Of a stretch of 5,225 nucleotides of DNA, positions 1 to 5,225 are shown in pieces. The stretch spans positions 20,541 to 25,765 of the forward strand of contig NZ_MUXV01000027.1 of NCBI RefSeq assembly GCF_002014975.1, read 5' to 3'. Each line of letters starts with the position of its first letter. Position 1 is the first letter of the stretch. The position numbers were made by a program, and so were the translations under genes. The notes beneath the pieces were generated by a model that saw only the letters and a program-made list of their open reading frames with translations, ran no database searches and was not told the origin of the DNA. Source of the stretch: Moraxella bovis (GTDB lineage: Bacteria > Pseudomonadota > Gammaproteobacteria > Pseudomonadales > Moraxellaceae).

Positions 1-332
1 AGCCTGCCTGCGGGTAGGAAAAACGTTAGGTTTCCCAAGCTCGCCACGAACGGTTTTCTTTGTAGCATACTTTTTGAACCAGAGCCAACTTTTTAAATTT
101 AAGTGGTCAGATAGCTATTTTTCATGCAAAAATTGATAAAAGCTTTAAATTTTATCGTATTTTATAAAAATGTTATCAATGGTAGGCACACCCTAGTAAT
201 GGACGTATGTGTTTAAATTGTTCTCGCATGATGTTACTTGGATGGGCTTTTGTCCTGTTGAATGATTTGGTTGGTGGCGGTTTGGTTTATTGTAGCATCT
301 TTTGATTGTGATTGGGTTCTTGCAAAAGTCCG
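1..332. other. Gene-free stretch at left edge; no assignable gene
   Basis: No complete gene is supported here. The first 60 bases are clearly richer in G+C than the rest, which is AT-rich. Plus-strand frame 1 is open from the edge to a TAA at 94-96, plus-strand frame 2 is open to a TGA at 134-136, and two minus-strand frames run off the edge, so the end of a neighbouring gene cannot be excluded; none of the short translations is recognisable. The sequence TTGTAGCAT occurs twice (60-68 and 290-298); on the minus strand this reads TGCTACAA, and the right-hand copy gives TGCTACAAT, which resembles an extended -10 element. An 8-base inverted repeat ATTGATAA/TTATCAAT lies at 132-139 and 173-180. 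No strong terminator for the TerD gene is visible. Confidence 0.6.
3..58. repeat. Two adjacent inverted repeats at window edge
   Basis: Bases 3-8 (CCTGCC) pair with 13-18 (GGTAGG) around a four-base loop with one G-T pair. Immediately next to it, 18-27 (GAAAAACGTT) pairs with 49-58 (AACGGTTTTC) with one mismatch around a 21-base loop. On the minus strand the second arm of the larger stem contains a T5 run, so it might act as a terminator for something reading leftward. It could equally be part of a dispersed intergenic repeat or the end of a gene cut off by the window. The pairing is seen directly; any role is a guess. Confidence 0.35.
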
Positions 333-1010
333 TTAAAAGCCACCTGCCAATCTATCCAACTCATCGTTTAGCTTGGCAGGGTCAAATGAGTTACCAAGAC
401 CTTTTTGTGGGGCAGATATCCTAAAATCATCACCATCACGCTCCATCACCCACGCCACAACGGCATGCTCGCCTGCGGTGATTGTTGCCAGCTCACAGGC
501 ATGAATGATGCTGTCGTCATCACTGATTTTTGTAATGCCTTTTTTGGCATGACAAAGCGGATGTTTATGATAACTTGACATGACAAACACGAGCTTTTGT
601 GCCATCTTGGGCAACTCGCTTAGTTTGACGTGAATCAACTCTTGGGGCATGAGCGTTTCTTCAAAATTATTTGCTCCCACCAGTGACCCAACGTGACGCA
701 CACTCTCATCAAGTCCCCGCACCTTGGCATACCAAATCTTATCTAGCACTTGATGTGAGCCATCTAGCACCACACAGGACAGATCTATGTCCATGTCAAG
801 CGTGGGCGAGCGAAATGGAGTTAGCCCCTTTAATAAGGGTATTTTTCTGACAAAGGCAAGCAGCCCTGTTTTTTCAAATCGGCAGGCTTCATAATTGACG
901 GACACCGTCAAAGTCTGTCCATACACACCAAGCTCAGTCAGAGTCTTAGATTCAAAAAAGGTTTTTAAGGACAAATTGCCCATATCTTTGTGTTGGTTAA
1001 AATCAGTCAT
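333..1010 (-). CDS. TerD-domain (tellurium-resistance/stress family) protein, divergent
   Basis: A 225-residue TerD-family protein. The family consists of cytoplasmic beta-sandwich proteins that usually bind calcium and are linked to tellurite, phage and general stress resistance; the molecular role is poorly defined. The recognisable core is LDMDIDLSCVVLDG (about 71-84), followed by a predicted strand-rich middle with LVFVMSSY (about 140-147) and a C-terminal VVAWVMERDGDDFRI segment (about 184-198), matching the family order. Two oddities: about 28 extra basic and hydrophobic residues (about 42-70) precede the LDMDID strand, and the usual acidic calcium loop (GD.RTGEGDGDDE type) is replaced by GANNFEETLMPQEL (about 112-125). 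I chose the ATG at 1010, 16 bases after the xseB stop; an in-frame TTG at 1022 would add four residues. Neither has a clear Shine-Dalgarno site. It probably shares a transcript with xseB. No terA, terB or terC neighbours are seen. Confidence 0.8.
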   Translation of the reverse strand: MTDFNQHKDMGNLSLKTFFESKTLTELGVYGQTLTVSVNYEACRFEKTGLLAFVRKIPLLKGLTPFRSPTLDMDIDLSCVVLDGSHQVLDKIWYAKVRGLDESVRHVGSLVGANNFEETLMPQELIHVKLSELPKMAQKLVFVMSSYHKHPLCHAKKGITKISDDDSIIHACELATITAGEHAVVAWVMERDGDDFRISAPQKGLGNSFDPAKLNDELDRLAGGF

Positions 1011-1026
1011 AAATTTGGTCAATGGG

Positions 1027-1254
1027 TTAGTTTTTTAAGGCAGTCTCATCAAAGGCATGTTTTAATGCCAGTTCTACAGCATTAATGCGTTCTTGACAGA
1101 CTTTATAAGCATCAATGGATTGCTCTACCACGCTCACTAGGTTGTCAATGTCTAACACCTGACTTTGTTCTAATGAGTCAGCATTATGCTTTAAAATTTC
1201 GTAGGCTTCTTTAAAAGTTGTCAAAGATGCGGTATCACTGCTCTTCTGGGACAT
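1027..1254 (-). CDS. xseB: Exodeoxyribonuclease VII small subunit
   Basis: A 75-residue protein matching the XseB family. Exonuclease VII degrades single-stranded DNA from both ends in the cytoplasm; several small subunits bind along the coiled-coil arm of the catalytic large subunit XseA and are needed for activity. The family pattern F-EAY-L..LE...D.D.L...E..I.AYK.C..R...VE is visible from F14 to about E62: TFKEAYEILK (13-22), a charged D35-I-D37 turn between two helices, and AYKVCQERINAVE (49-61). Overall this is a two-helix hairpin of normal family length. The ATG at 1254 has a GAGAG Shine-Dalgarno stretch about five bases upstream. xseA is not in the window, as is common. It is the first gene of a likely two-gene unit with the TerD gene. 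Identification rests on pattern recall, with moderately high confidence because small helical proteins can be confused. Confidence 0.8.
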   Translation of the reverse strand: MSQKSSDTASLTTFKEAYEILKHNADSLEQSQVLDIDNLVSVVEQSIDAYKVCQERINAVELALKHAFDETALKN

Positions 1255-1286
1255 ATTACTCTCAGTTAATTTTAAATAAAAGTCCC

Positions 1287-1315
1287 ATTTTACCTAATCA
1301 TTTCTTATCAAGCAA
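1287..1315 (-). promoter_or_regulatory. Candidate sigma-70 promoter for xseB-terD unit
   Basis: Reading on the minus strand, TTGCTT (1315-1310) and TAAAAT (1292-1287) are separated by 17 bases. The -10 matches consensus at five of six positions. Transcription would begin near 1280, giving a leader of about 25 bases before the xseB ATG. No competing match of this quality is closer to the gene; a perfect TTGACA further upstream (1379-1374) lacks a well placed strong -10. Confidence 0.5.
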
Positions 1316-1429
1316 GTGGATTTTATCAAGCTCTCTGCCTTTATTGTAAGTATTTTTGTTGCAAAATACATTTGTCAAGCAGGTCAAGTAGGCAAGTTGG
1401 GTGCACTGTTTTTTAAAAACAAATCAACA

Positions 1430-1447
1430 AACTATTTTTAAATAGTT
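1430..1447. repeat. 8-bp inverted repeat AACTATTT/AAATAGTT
   Basis: A perfect 8-base inverted repeat (AACTATTT at 1430-1437, AAATAGTT at 1440-1447) with a two-base centre, about midway between the divergent genes. The very short spacer disfavours an RNA hairpin and fits a dimeric DNA-binding protein site better. It is AT-only apart from one C/G pair, so chance occurrence in such AT-rich DNA is possible. Confidence 0.4.
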
Positions 1448-1521
1448 ACAATTCTGTTATTATACAATAGAATTTGTATGTATGTGTGAGTCACATCATC
1501 GGTCACTACTGCCAATGTCAG

Positions 1522-1572
1522 CTCGGTCGCTTGCTTTGAATAAATCAAAGCATTTTATATAGACACACCGAG
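1522..1572 (+). repeat. Nested stem-loop upstream of transporter
   Basis: An outer stem CTCGGT (1522-1527) with ACCGAG (1567-1572) encloses an inner hairpin TGCTTTGA (1532-1539) with TCAAAGCA (1545-1552), loop ATAAA. The outer arms are G+C-rich relative to their surroundings. If transcription of the transporter starts upstream of it, for example near the TATACAAT at 1461-1468, this would be a structured mRNA leader; if it starts near 1608, it is a DNA element just upstream of the promoter. Confidence 0.4.
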
Positions 1573-1601
1573 TTGATTTTGGTATTTTTATGCATGATAT
1601 T
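1573..1601 (+). promoter_or_regulatory. Weak candidate promoter for DASS transporter
   Basis: TTGATT (1573-1578) and GATATT (1596-1601) are separated by 17 bases; each matches four of six consensus positions. The predicted start near 1608 would give a leader of about 60 bases. The poor -10 is compatible with an activator-dependent promoter, but other starts in this AT-rich stretch are possible. Confidence 0.3.
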
Positions 1602-1607
1602 CATTGC

Positions 1608-1635
1608 TTGATATTTTCAATGATTGAGTTTTCAA
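1608..1635 (+). promoter_or_regulatory. Tandem TTGA-N4/5-TCAA dyads, possible operator
   Basis: TTGA-TATTT-TCAA (1608-1620) and TTGA-GTTT-TCAA (1624-1635) lie 16 bases apart start to start, overlapping the predicted transcription start of the transporter. A third copy with the same half-sites, TTGA-ATAAA-TCAA (1536-1548), forms the inner hairpin upstream. This arrangement around a promoter is typical of a repressor or dual regulator site; the protein involved cannot be named from the sequence. Confidence 0.35.
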
Positions 1636-1658
1636 ATAATGATATTGTATTTATGAAA

Positions 1659-1663
1659 AAGGA
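1659..1663 (+). promoter_or_regulatory. Ribosome binding site of DASS transporter
   Basis: AAGGA ends five bases before the ATG at 1669, inside the purine run AAAAAGGAAAA. It fixes this ATG as the start; there is no other in-frame ATG with such a site nearby. Confidence 0.8.
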
Positions 1664-1668
1664 AAATC

Positions 1669-3123
1669 ATGACTGACCCAAACAAACCAAGCTCCCATGA
1701 ACACGTTCCAGAGCTGACCTTAGATACTGATTTTACAGCTGGCGACAATCAAGAAACGCCATCGGGTGTCATTACCAAAGACGCCATCAAAGGCATGATT
1801 ATTTTTGCCGTCACTGCCATCGTCTCCATCATATTATATCACGTCATGCCGTTTGGCACTGACGTCAATAAAGGCTTAGCGATACTTGTCTTTATCGGCA
1901 CTTTATGGCTGACCGAAGCCATCCACGTCACCGCCACCGCCATCTTAGTGCCGATTCTTGCGGTGTTGATTGGTGTGCCTGAATTTGACACTAAAAAAGC
2001 TTTGGCAAGTTTTGCCGACCCCATCATCTTTGTGTTCTTTGGCGGTTTTGCCCTTGCAGCCACGTTGCACGTACAAAAACTTGACCGAAAAATCGCTTTT
2101 GGCTTGGTCAAACTGGCAGGGGGCAAGCTAGGTTTGGCGGTGTTCTACATCTTTTTTGCCACCGCCATGTTATCGATGTGGATTAGTAATACCGCCACCG
2201 CCGCCATGATGTTGCCATTGGCATTGGGACTGTTGGGGCAGATTGACAAAGAAAAAGACCGCTCTACCTTTTTATTTGTCCTGCTGGGGATTGCTTACTG
2301 TGCCAGCATCGGCGGTCTAGGGACAATGATCGGCTCCCCACCCAACGGAATTGCCGCCAAAGCACTGGATTTAAGCTTTATTGAATGGATGAAATTTGGT
2401 GTACCCATGATGCTTGTCATGCTCCCTGCCTTGCTCGGGGCGATGTATATCTTTTTAAAACCCAATCTCAAACAAACCGTGGTCATGACCGATGAAGTCA
2501 TTCCGTGGACGGTATCACGCATTTTGACTGTTATCATATTTGTGGTCACTGCCATTTCATGGATTTTTGGCAAACAGCTTGGCGAGATGTTCGCCTTTAA
2601 ATCCCCCGACACCGTCATCGCTCTATCAGCAGCAGTTGCGGTGCTTACCTGTGGTTTGGTTAGCTGGAAACAAGTGTCTGATAACACCGACTGGGGCGTA
2701 CTCATGCTCTTTGGTGGCGGTATTGCCCTATCCAATATCATGAAAGAATCGGGTGCCTCTGCCTTGCTTGGCGAACAAATCGCTGGTGCCTTGTCTGTTG
2801 CCCCGATATTTGTGGTTATCTTGGTCATCACAGCATTCATCATTTTCTTGACCGAGTTTACCTCAAACACCGCCTCTGCTGCACTGCTTGTGCCACTATT
2901 TGCTCCGATTGGTGTGCAGCTTGGACTGCCACCCGAAGCCTTAATCATGGTCATAGGTATCGGTGCCTCTTGTGCCTTTATGCTACCTGTTGCCACCCCA
3001 CCCAATGCCATCGTCATGGGGACAGGCTATATCAAACAAAAAGAGATGATGAACGTTGGCCTTATCCTAAACTTGGTATCGATCGCCATCGTCACAATAT
3101 GGGCATTCTTCTTCCTAAGATAA
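1669..3123 (+). CDS. SLC13/DASS family sodium-coupled di/tricarboxylate transporter
   Basis: A 484-residue inner-membrane protein of the divalent anion:Na+ symporter (DASS, SLC13) family, which uses the sodium gradient to import succinate, fumarate, malate or related anions. Both family SNT signatures are present: WISNTATAAMMLP (SNT at 173-175) and FTSNTASAALLVPLF (SNT at 399-401), each on a re-entrant hairpin tip of the two inverted repeats. The paired sodium/substrate loops GSPPN (222-226) and ATPPN (442-446) also match. TEAIHVTATAILVP (82-95) and DWGVLMLFGGGIAL (341-354) are further family motifs. About eleven hydrophobic segments follow a polar 40-residue N-terminal tail with no signal peptide. 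Length and motifs look intact. Substrate (C4-dicarboxylate versus citrate or sulfate) cannot be settled; the intact SNT and PPN motifs and the adjacent pckG favour a carboxylate. It has its own terminator, so it is probably monocistronic. Confidence 0.92.
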   Translation: MTDPNKPSSHEHVPELTLDTDFTAGDNQETPSGVITKDAIKGMIIFAVTAIVSIILYHVMPFGTDVNKGLAILVFIGTLWLTEAIHVTATAILVPILAVLIGVPEFDTKKALASFADPIIFVFFGGFALAATLHVQKLDRKIAFGLVKLAGGKLGLAVFYIFFATAMLSMWISNTATAAMMLPLALGLLGQIDKEKDRSTFLFVLLGIAYCASIGGLGTMIGSPPNGIAAKALDLSFIEWMKFGVPMMLVMLPALLGAMYIFLKPNLKQTVVMTDEVIPWTVSRILTVIIFVVTAISWIFGKQLGEMFAFKSPDTVIALSAAVAVLTCGLVSWKQVSDNTDWGVLMLFGGGIALSNIMKESGASALLGEQIAGALSVAPIFVVILVITAFIIFLTEFTSNTASAALLVPLFAPIGVQLGLPPEALIMVIGIGASCAFMLPVATPPNAIVMGTGYIKQKEMMNVGLILNLVSIAIVTIWAFFFLR

Positions 3124-3139
3124 TCCCATATTAACTCGT

Positions 3140-3176
3140 AAAATGAACATGTCGTGATGACATGTTCATTTTTTTT
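3140..3176 (+). terminator. Intrinsic terminator after DASS transporter
   Basis: A perfect 14-base stem (3140-3153 with 3159-3172), loop GTGAT, runs directly into a tract of eight T residues (3169-3176). It begins 16 bases after the transporter stop codon. The stem is only moderately G+C-rich but long and perfect. It makes read-through into pckG unlikely to be the main source of pckG mRNA. Confidence 0.9.
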
Positions 3177-3207
3177 AGAAATAAATTCATTTTTTAAAAA
3201 AATAAAA

Positions 3208-3237
3208 CTTACAATTTATGGCAAAATATGGTTTAAT
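3208..3237 (+). promoter_or_regulatory. Candidate extended -10 promoter for pckG
   Basis: TTTAAT (3232-3237; five of six consensus) is preceded by TGG, giving an extended -10 element TGGTTTAAT. A -35-like CTTACA (3208-3213; four of six) lies 18 bases upstream. Transcription would start near 3244, leaving a leader of about 59 bases. Its position between the transporter terminator and the pckG ribosome binding site supports independent transcription of pckG. Confidence 0.55.
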
Positions 3238-3291
3238 GCTGAAATTTTTTAATTCTGCTGATAAATAGCTCTATCACAGATCCATTTTTAA

Positions 3292-3296
3292 GCGAG
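3292..3296 (+). promoter_or_regulatory. Ribosome binding site of pckG
   Basis: GCGAG lies six bases before the ATG at 3303, within AAGCGAGA. The spacing is normal and supports this start, which also gives the usual PckG N-terminus. Confidence 0.6.
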
Positions 3297-3302
3297 ATTC
3301 CC

Positions 3303-5141
3303 ATGACCGCAATCGCCCTAAACACCCCTAATTTTGTCCGCCATCAAGCCATCATTGATTGGGTTGCCGACATCGCCAAACTCACCAAACCTGCTCGTAT
3401 TGAGTGGTGCGACGGCTCACAAGAAGAATACGACCGCCTTATCAATCTGATGATTGACAATGGTACCATGGTCAAGCTAAACCAAGAAAAACACCCTGAT
3501 TCTTATTTGGCTTTTTCTGACCCGTCTGATGTGGCTCGTGTCGAAAACCGCACATTTATTTGTAGCGAAAAACAGATTGATGCAGGGGCAACCAACAACT
3601 GGAAAGACCCAAATGAGATGCGTGCCATCTTGAATGATAAATTTGACGGCTGTATGGCAGGTCGCACCATGTACGTTGTGCCATTTAGCATGGGACCACT
3701 CGGTAGCCATATCGCCCACATTGGCGTAGAGCTGACCGACAGTCCTTATGTGGTCGTAAGTATGCGTAAAATGGCTCGCATGGGCAAGGCAGTCTATGAC
3801 GTGCTAGGCACGGACGGCGAATTTGTTCCATGCGTACACTCTGTTGGCAAGCCTTTGGCAGATGACGGAAAAGACGTGGCATGGCCTTGCAACGATGACA
3901 AATACATCGTTCACTACCCAAAAACCCGTGAAATCTGGTCATTTGGTTCAGGCTATGGCGGTAACGCCCTACTTGGCAAAAAATGCCTAGCCCTACGCAT
4001 TGCCTCCGTCATGGGTCGTGAGCAGGGCTGGCTTGCCGAACATATGCTCATCCTAGGCGTAACGAACCCCGAAGGCAAAAAACACTATGTGGCAGCCGCT
4101 TTCCCATCAGCCTGTGGCAAAACCAACTTTGCCATGCTTATCCCACCAGCAGGCTATGAAGGCTGGAAAGTAGAAACCGTGGGCGATGACATCGCTTGGA
4201 TTAAACCATCAAAAGACGGTAAACTGTACGCCATCAACCCCGAAGCAGGTTTCTTTGGCGTTGCCCCTGGTACCAACACCAAAACCAACTCCAACTGCAT
4301 GGCGTCCTTGTCTCGTGATGTCATCTACACCAACGTTGCCATGACCGAAGACGGCGAAGTATGGTGGGAAGGCAAAACCAAAGAAGTGCCTGACAATCTC
4401 ATCAACTGGAAAGGCAAAAAGCATGACGGTAGTGAGAAAGCTTCACACCCCAATGCCCGCTTTACCGTATCGGCAAGCCAATGTCCATCAATTGACCCCA
4501 ACTGGGAAAATCCCGAAGGCGTGCCAATCTCTGCCTTTATTTTTGGCGGTCGCCGTGCCGACACCGTGCCACTTATCTCCGAATCCCCCGATTGGATTGA
4601 TGGCGTGTACAAAGCTGCCACCATGGGCAGCGAAACCACCGCTGCTGCGGTCGGTCAGCAGGGCGTTGTCCGCCGTGACCCCTTTGCCATGCTCCCATTT
4701 GCAGGCTACAACATGGCAGACTACTTCACCAACTGGCTAGACATGGGCGAAAAGCTAGAAAAACTCACCAAAGAGCATGGCACCCAACTGCCAAAAATCT
4801 TTAAAGTAAACTGGTTCCGCCGTGATGATAATGGCGACTTTGTATGGCCAGGTTTTGGGCAAAATATGCGTGTGCTAGAATGGATTATCAACCGCTGTGA
4901 AGGCAATGCCAATGCTCATGCCACACCGATTGGGCTTGTACCGACTTACGAAGACCTAAACTGGACTCATTCCGACTTTACCAAAGACAACTTCAACACC
5001 GTAACCTATCAAGACAAAGATGAATGGCTAAAAGAGCTTGATAGCCACAAAGAGCTGTTTGATAAATTGGGCGAGCGTATGCCAAAAGCACTCATCGACC
5101 ATCAAGCTAAACTACGTCAAGCAGTAGAAAGCGGTATGTAA
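3303..5141 (+). CDS. pckG: Phosphoenolpyruvate carboxykinase (GTP)
   Basis: A complete 612-residue GTP-dependent PEP carboxykinase (EC 4.1.1.32), converting oxaloacetate and GTP to phosphoenolpyruvate, CO2 and GDP in the cytoplasm; it is the entry step of gluconeogenesis from TCA intermediates. Visible hallmarks, by homology with the vertebrate enzyme: substrate arginine R79 in [25 protein letters not shown] (214-228) with the PEP-site Y218; manganese ligands K227, H247 (in LAEHMLI) and D296; the P-loop [10 protein letters not shown] (267-276) with the reactive C271 and K273; GDDIAWIK (294-301); [13 protein letters not shown] (412-424) with catalytic R417; the mobile lid [14 protein letters not shown] (441-454); and the guanine-binding aromatics F505, F513 and F518 in [19 protein letters not shown]. 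No key residue is missing and length is normal for bacterial GTP enzymes. The ATP-type PckA family is excluded by these motifs. It appears to be a single-gene unit with its own promoter and terminator. Confidence 0.98.
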   Translation: MTAIALNTPNFVRHQAIIDWVADIAKLTKPARIEWCDGSQEEYDRLINLMIDNGTMVKLNQEKHPDSYLAFSDPSDVARVENRTFICSEKQIDAGATNNWKDPNEMRAILNDKFDGCMAGRTMYVVPFSMGPLGSHIAHIGVELTDSPYVVVSMRKMARMGKAVYDVLGTDGEFVPCVHSVGKPLADDGKDVAWPCNDDKYIVHYPKTREIWSFGSGYGGNALLGKKCLALRIASVMGREQGWLAEHMLILGVTNPEGKKHYVAAAFPSACGKTNFAMLIPPAGYEGWKVETVGDDIAWIKPSKDGKLYAINPEAGFFGVAPGTNTKTNSNCMASLSRDVIYTNVAMTEDGEVWWEGKTKEVPDNLINWKGKKHDGSEKASHPNARFTVSASQCPSIDPNWENPEGVPISAFIFGGRRADTVPLISESPDWIDGVYKAATMGSETTAAAVGQQGVVRRDPFAMLPFAGYNMADYFTNWLDMGEKLEKLTKEHGTQLPKIFKVNWFRRDDNGDFVWPGFGQNMRVLEWIINRCEGNANAHATPIGLVPTYEDLNWTHSDFTKDNFNTVTYQDKDEWLKELDSHKELFDKLGERMPKALIDHQAKLRQAVESGM

Positions 5142-5145
5142 TTTG

Positions 5146-5189
5146 ACCAAACAAAAGAACGCTCCAACTGGGGCGTTCTTTTGTTTGGT
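5146..5189. terminator. Long, likely bidirectional terminator after pckG
   Basis: Bases 5146-5165 pair with 5170-5189 over 20 positions with one G-T pair, around the loop AACT, starting four bases after the pckG stop. The G+C-rich inner part (GAACGCTCC/GGGGCGTTC) is followed by TTTTGTTT on the plus strand, and by the same TTTTGTTT on the minus strand because the outer arm is A-rich. The element should therefore stop transcription from both sides, which hints at a convergent gene beyond the right edge. Confidence 0.85.
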
Positions 5190-5215
5190 TATAGCTTGCA
5201 TTGTGTTATAACCAA
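5185..5215 (+). repeat. Second stem overlapping the pckG terminator arm
   Basis: TTGGTTATA (5185-5193) can pair with TATAACCAA (5207-5215) around a 13-base loop. The left arm shares five bases (5185-5189) with the outer end of the terminator stem, so the two full structures compete. The terminator is far more stable, so this stem is probably secondary or fortuitous. Confidence 0.3.
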
Positions 5216-5225
5216 CAAACCTTAA

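Larger units (their letters stand above)
1255..1668. other. Divergent intergenic regulatory region
   Basis: This 414-base AT-rich stretch separates the minus-strand xseB unit from the plus-strand transporter and contains no supported gene. From left to right it holds the xseB promoter; three TT(A/G)TCAAGC copies (1305, 1323, 1372); an 8-base inverted repeat at 1430-1447; a loose AATTCT/AGAATT dyad (1450-1455, 1469-1474) around TATACAAT; a TGTGA-G-TCACA dyad (1485-1495); a nested stem-loop at 1522-1572; a possible transporter promoter (1573-1601); and two TTGA...TCAA dyads (1608-1635) just before the ribosome binding site. The density of symmetric elements suggests regulated expression of one or both flanking units. 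Confidence 0.7.

Noticed and set aside
1..114. Minus-strand open frame off the left edge (translation containing KTVRGELGKP)
   Set aside because: It looks protein-like but has no ATG, GTG or TTG start after its upstream stop, and I cannot match it to a family; kept only as a note on the left edge.
135..156. GATAAAA/TTTTATC hairpin as terminator of the TerD transcript
   Set aside because: The stem is seven pairs with a single G-C pair, far from the stop codon, and too weak to call as a terminator.
176..229. 17-residue minus-strand peptide (ATG at 229, TGA at 178-176) downstream of the TerD gene
   Set aside because: No clear Shine-Dalgarno site, no downstream gene to regulate within view, and length well within chance.
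1485..1495. CRP/Vfr site TGTGA...TCACA
   Set aside because: The two halves are separated by one base instead of the six expected for this family.
1608..1621. FNR-type anaerobic regulator site
   Set aside because: The half-sites resemble TTGAT...ATCAA but the spacing is one base too short and the right half does not match.
1839..2126. 95-codon minus-strand open frame inside the transporter gene
   Set aside because: Antisense shadow with no recognisable domain and no ribosome binding evidence.
2295..3017. 240-codon open frame on the minus strand inside the transporter gene
   Set aside because: It lies wholly antisense to a gene with clear family motifs, its translation is low in complexity (rich in Met, Thr, Ser, Ile) and resembles no known family; it is a codon-bias shadow.
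3477..4912. Several 63-105-codon open frames on both strands within pckG
   Set aside because: All overlap the conserved PEP carboxykinase reading frame and show no domain of their own.

Overview
The window looks like a chromosomal segment from a member of the Moraxellaceae, most likely Moraxella or a close relative. The basis is the moderate-GC coding sequence set between very AT-rich intergenic DNA, the Acinetobacter/Moraxella-like XseB, and a GTP-type PEP carboxykinase next to a dicarboxylate transporter, which suits bacteria that live on organic acids rather than sugars. The genus is an inference from style and content, not from a marker gene.

Layout: positions 1-332 hold no assignable gene. 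A GC-richer, hairpin-forming patch at the left edge (about 1-60) gives way to AT-rich DNA. On the minus strand, reading leftward, xseB (1254-1027) is followed after 16 bases by a divergent TerD-domain gene (1010-333). A 414-base divergent intergenic region (1255-1668) separates these from two plus-strand genes and carries a good xseB promoter, several inverted repeats, and three TTGA-N4/5-TCAA dyads around the likely transporter promoter. The plus-strand genes are a 484-residue SLC13/DASS anion transporter (1669-3123), closed by a strong intrinsic terminator, and a complete 612-residue pckG (3303-5141) with its own extended -10 promoter and a long, probably bidirectional terminator.

How the genes fit together: the transporter probably imports C4-dicarboxylates (or a related di/tricarboxylate) with sodium. 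These enter the TCA cycle and become oxaloacetate, which PckG turns into phosphoenolpyruvate for gluconeogenesis. The two are separate transcription units by sequence, so any joint control would be in trans. The minus-strand pair joins a DNA-repair nuclease subunit to a stress-type TerD protein; a functional link is only suggested by adjacency.

I found no mobile element, CRISPR array, RNA gene or clear new system. The most interesting points are the degenerate calcium-binding loop and insertion in the TerD protein, and the operator-like dyads upstream of the transporter.
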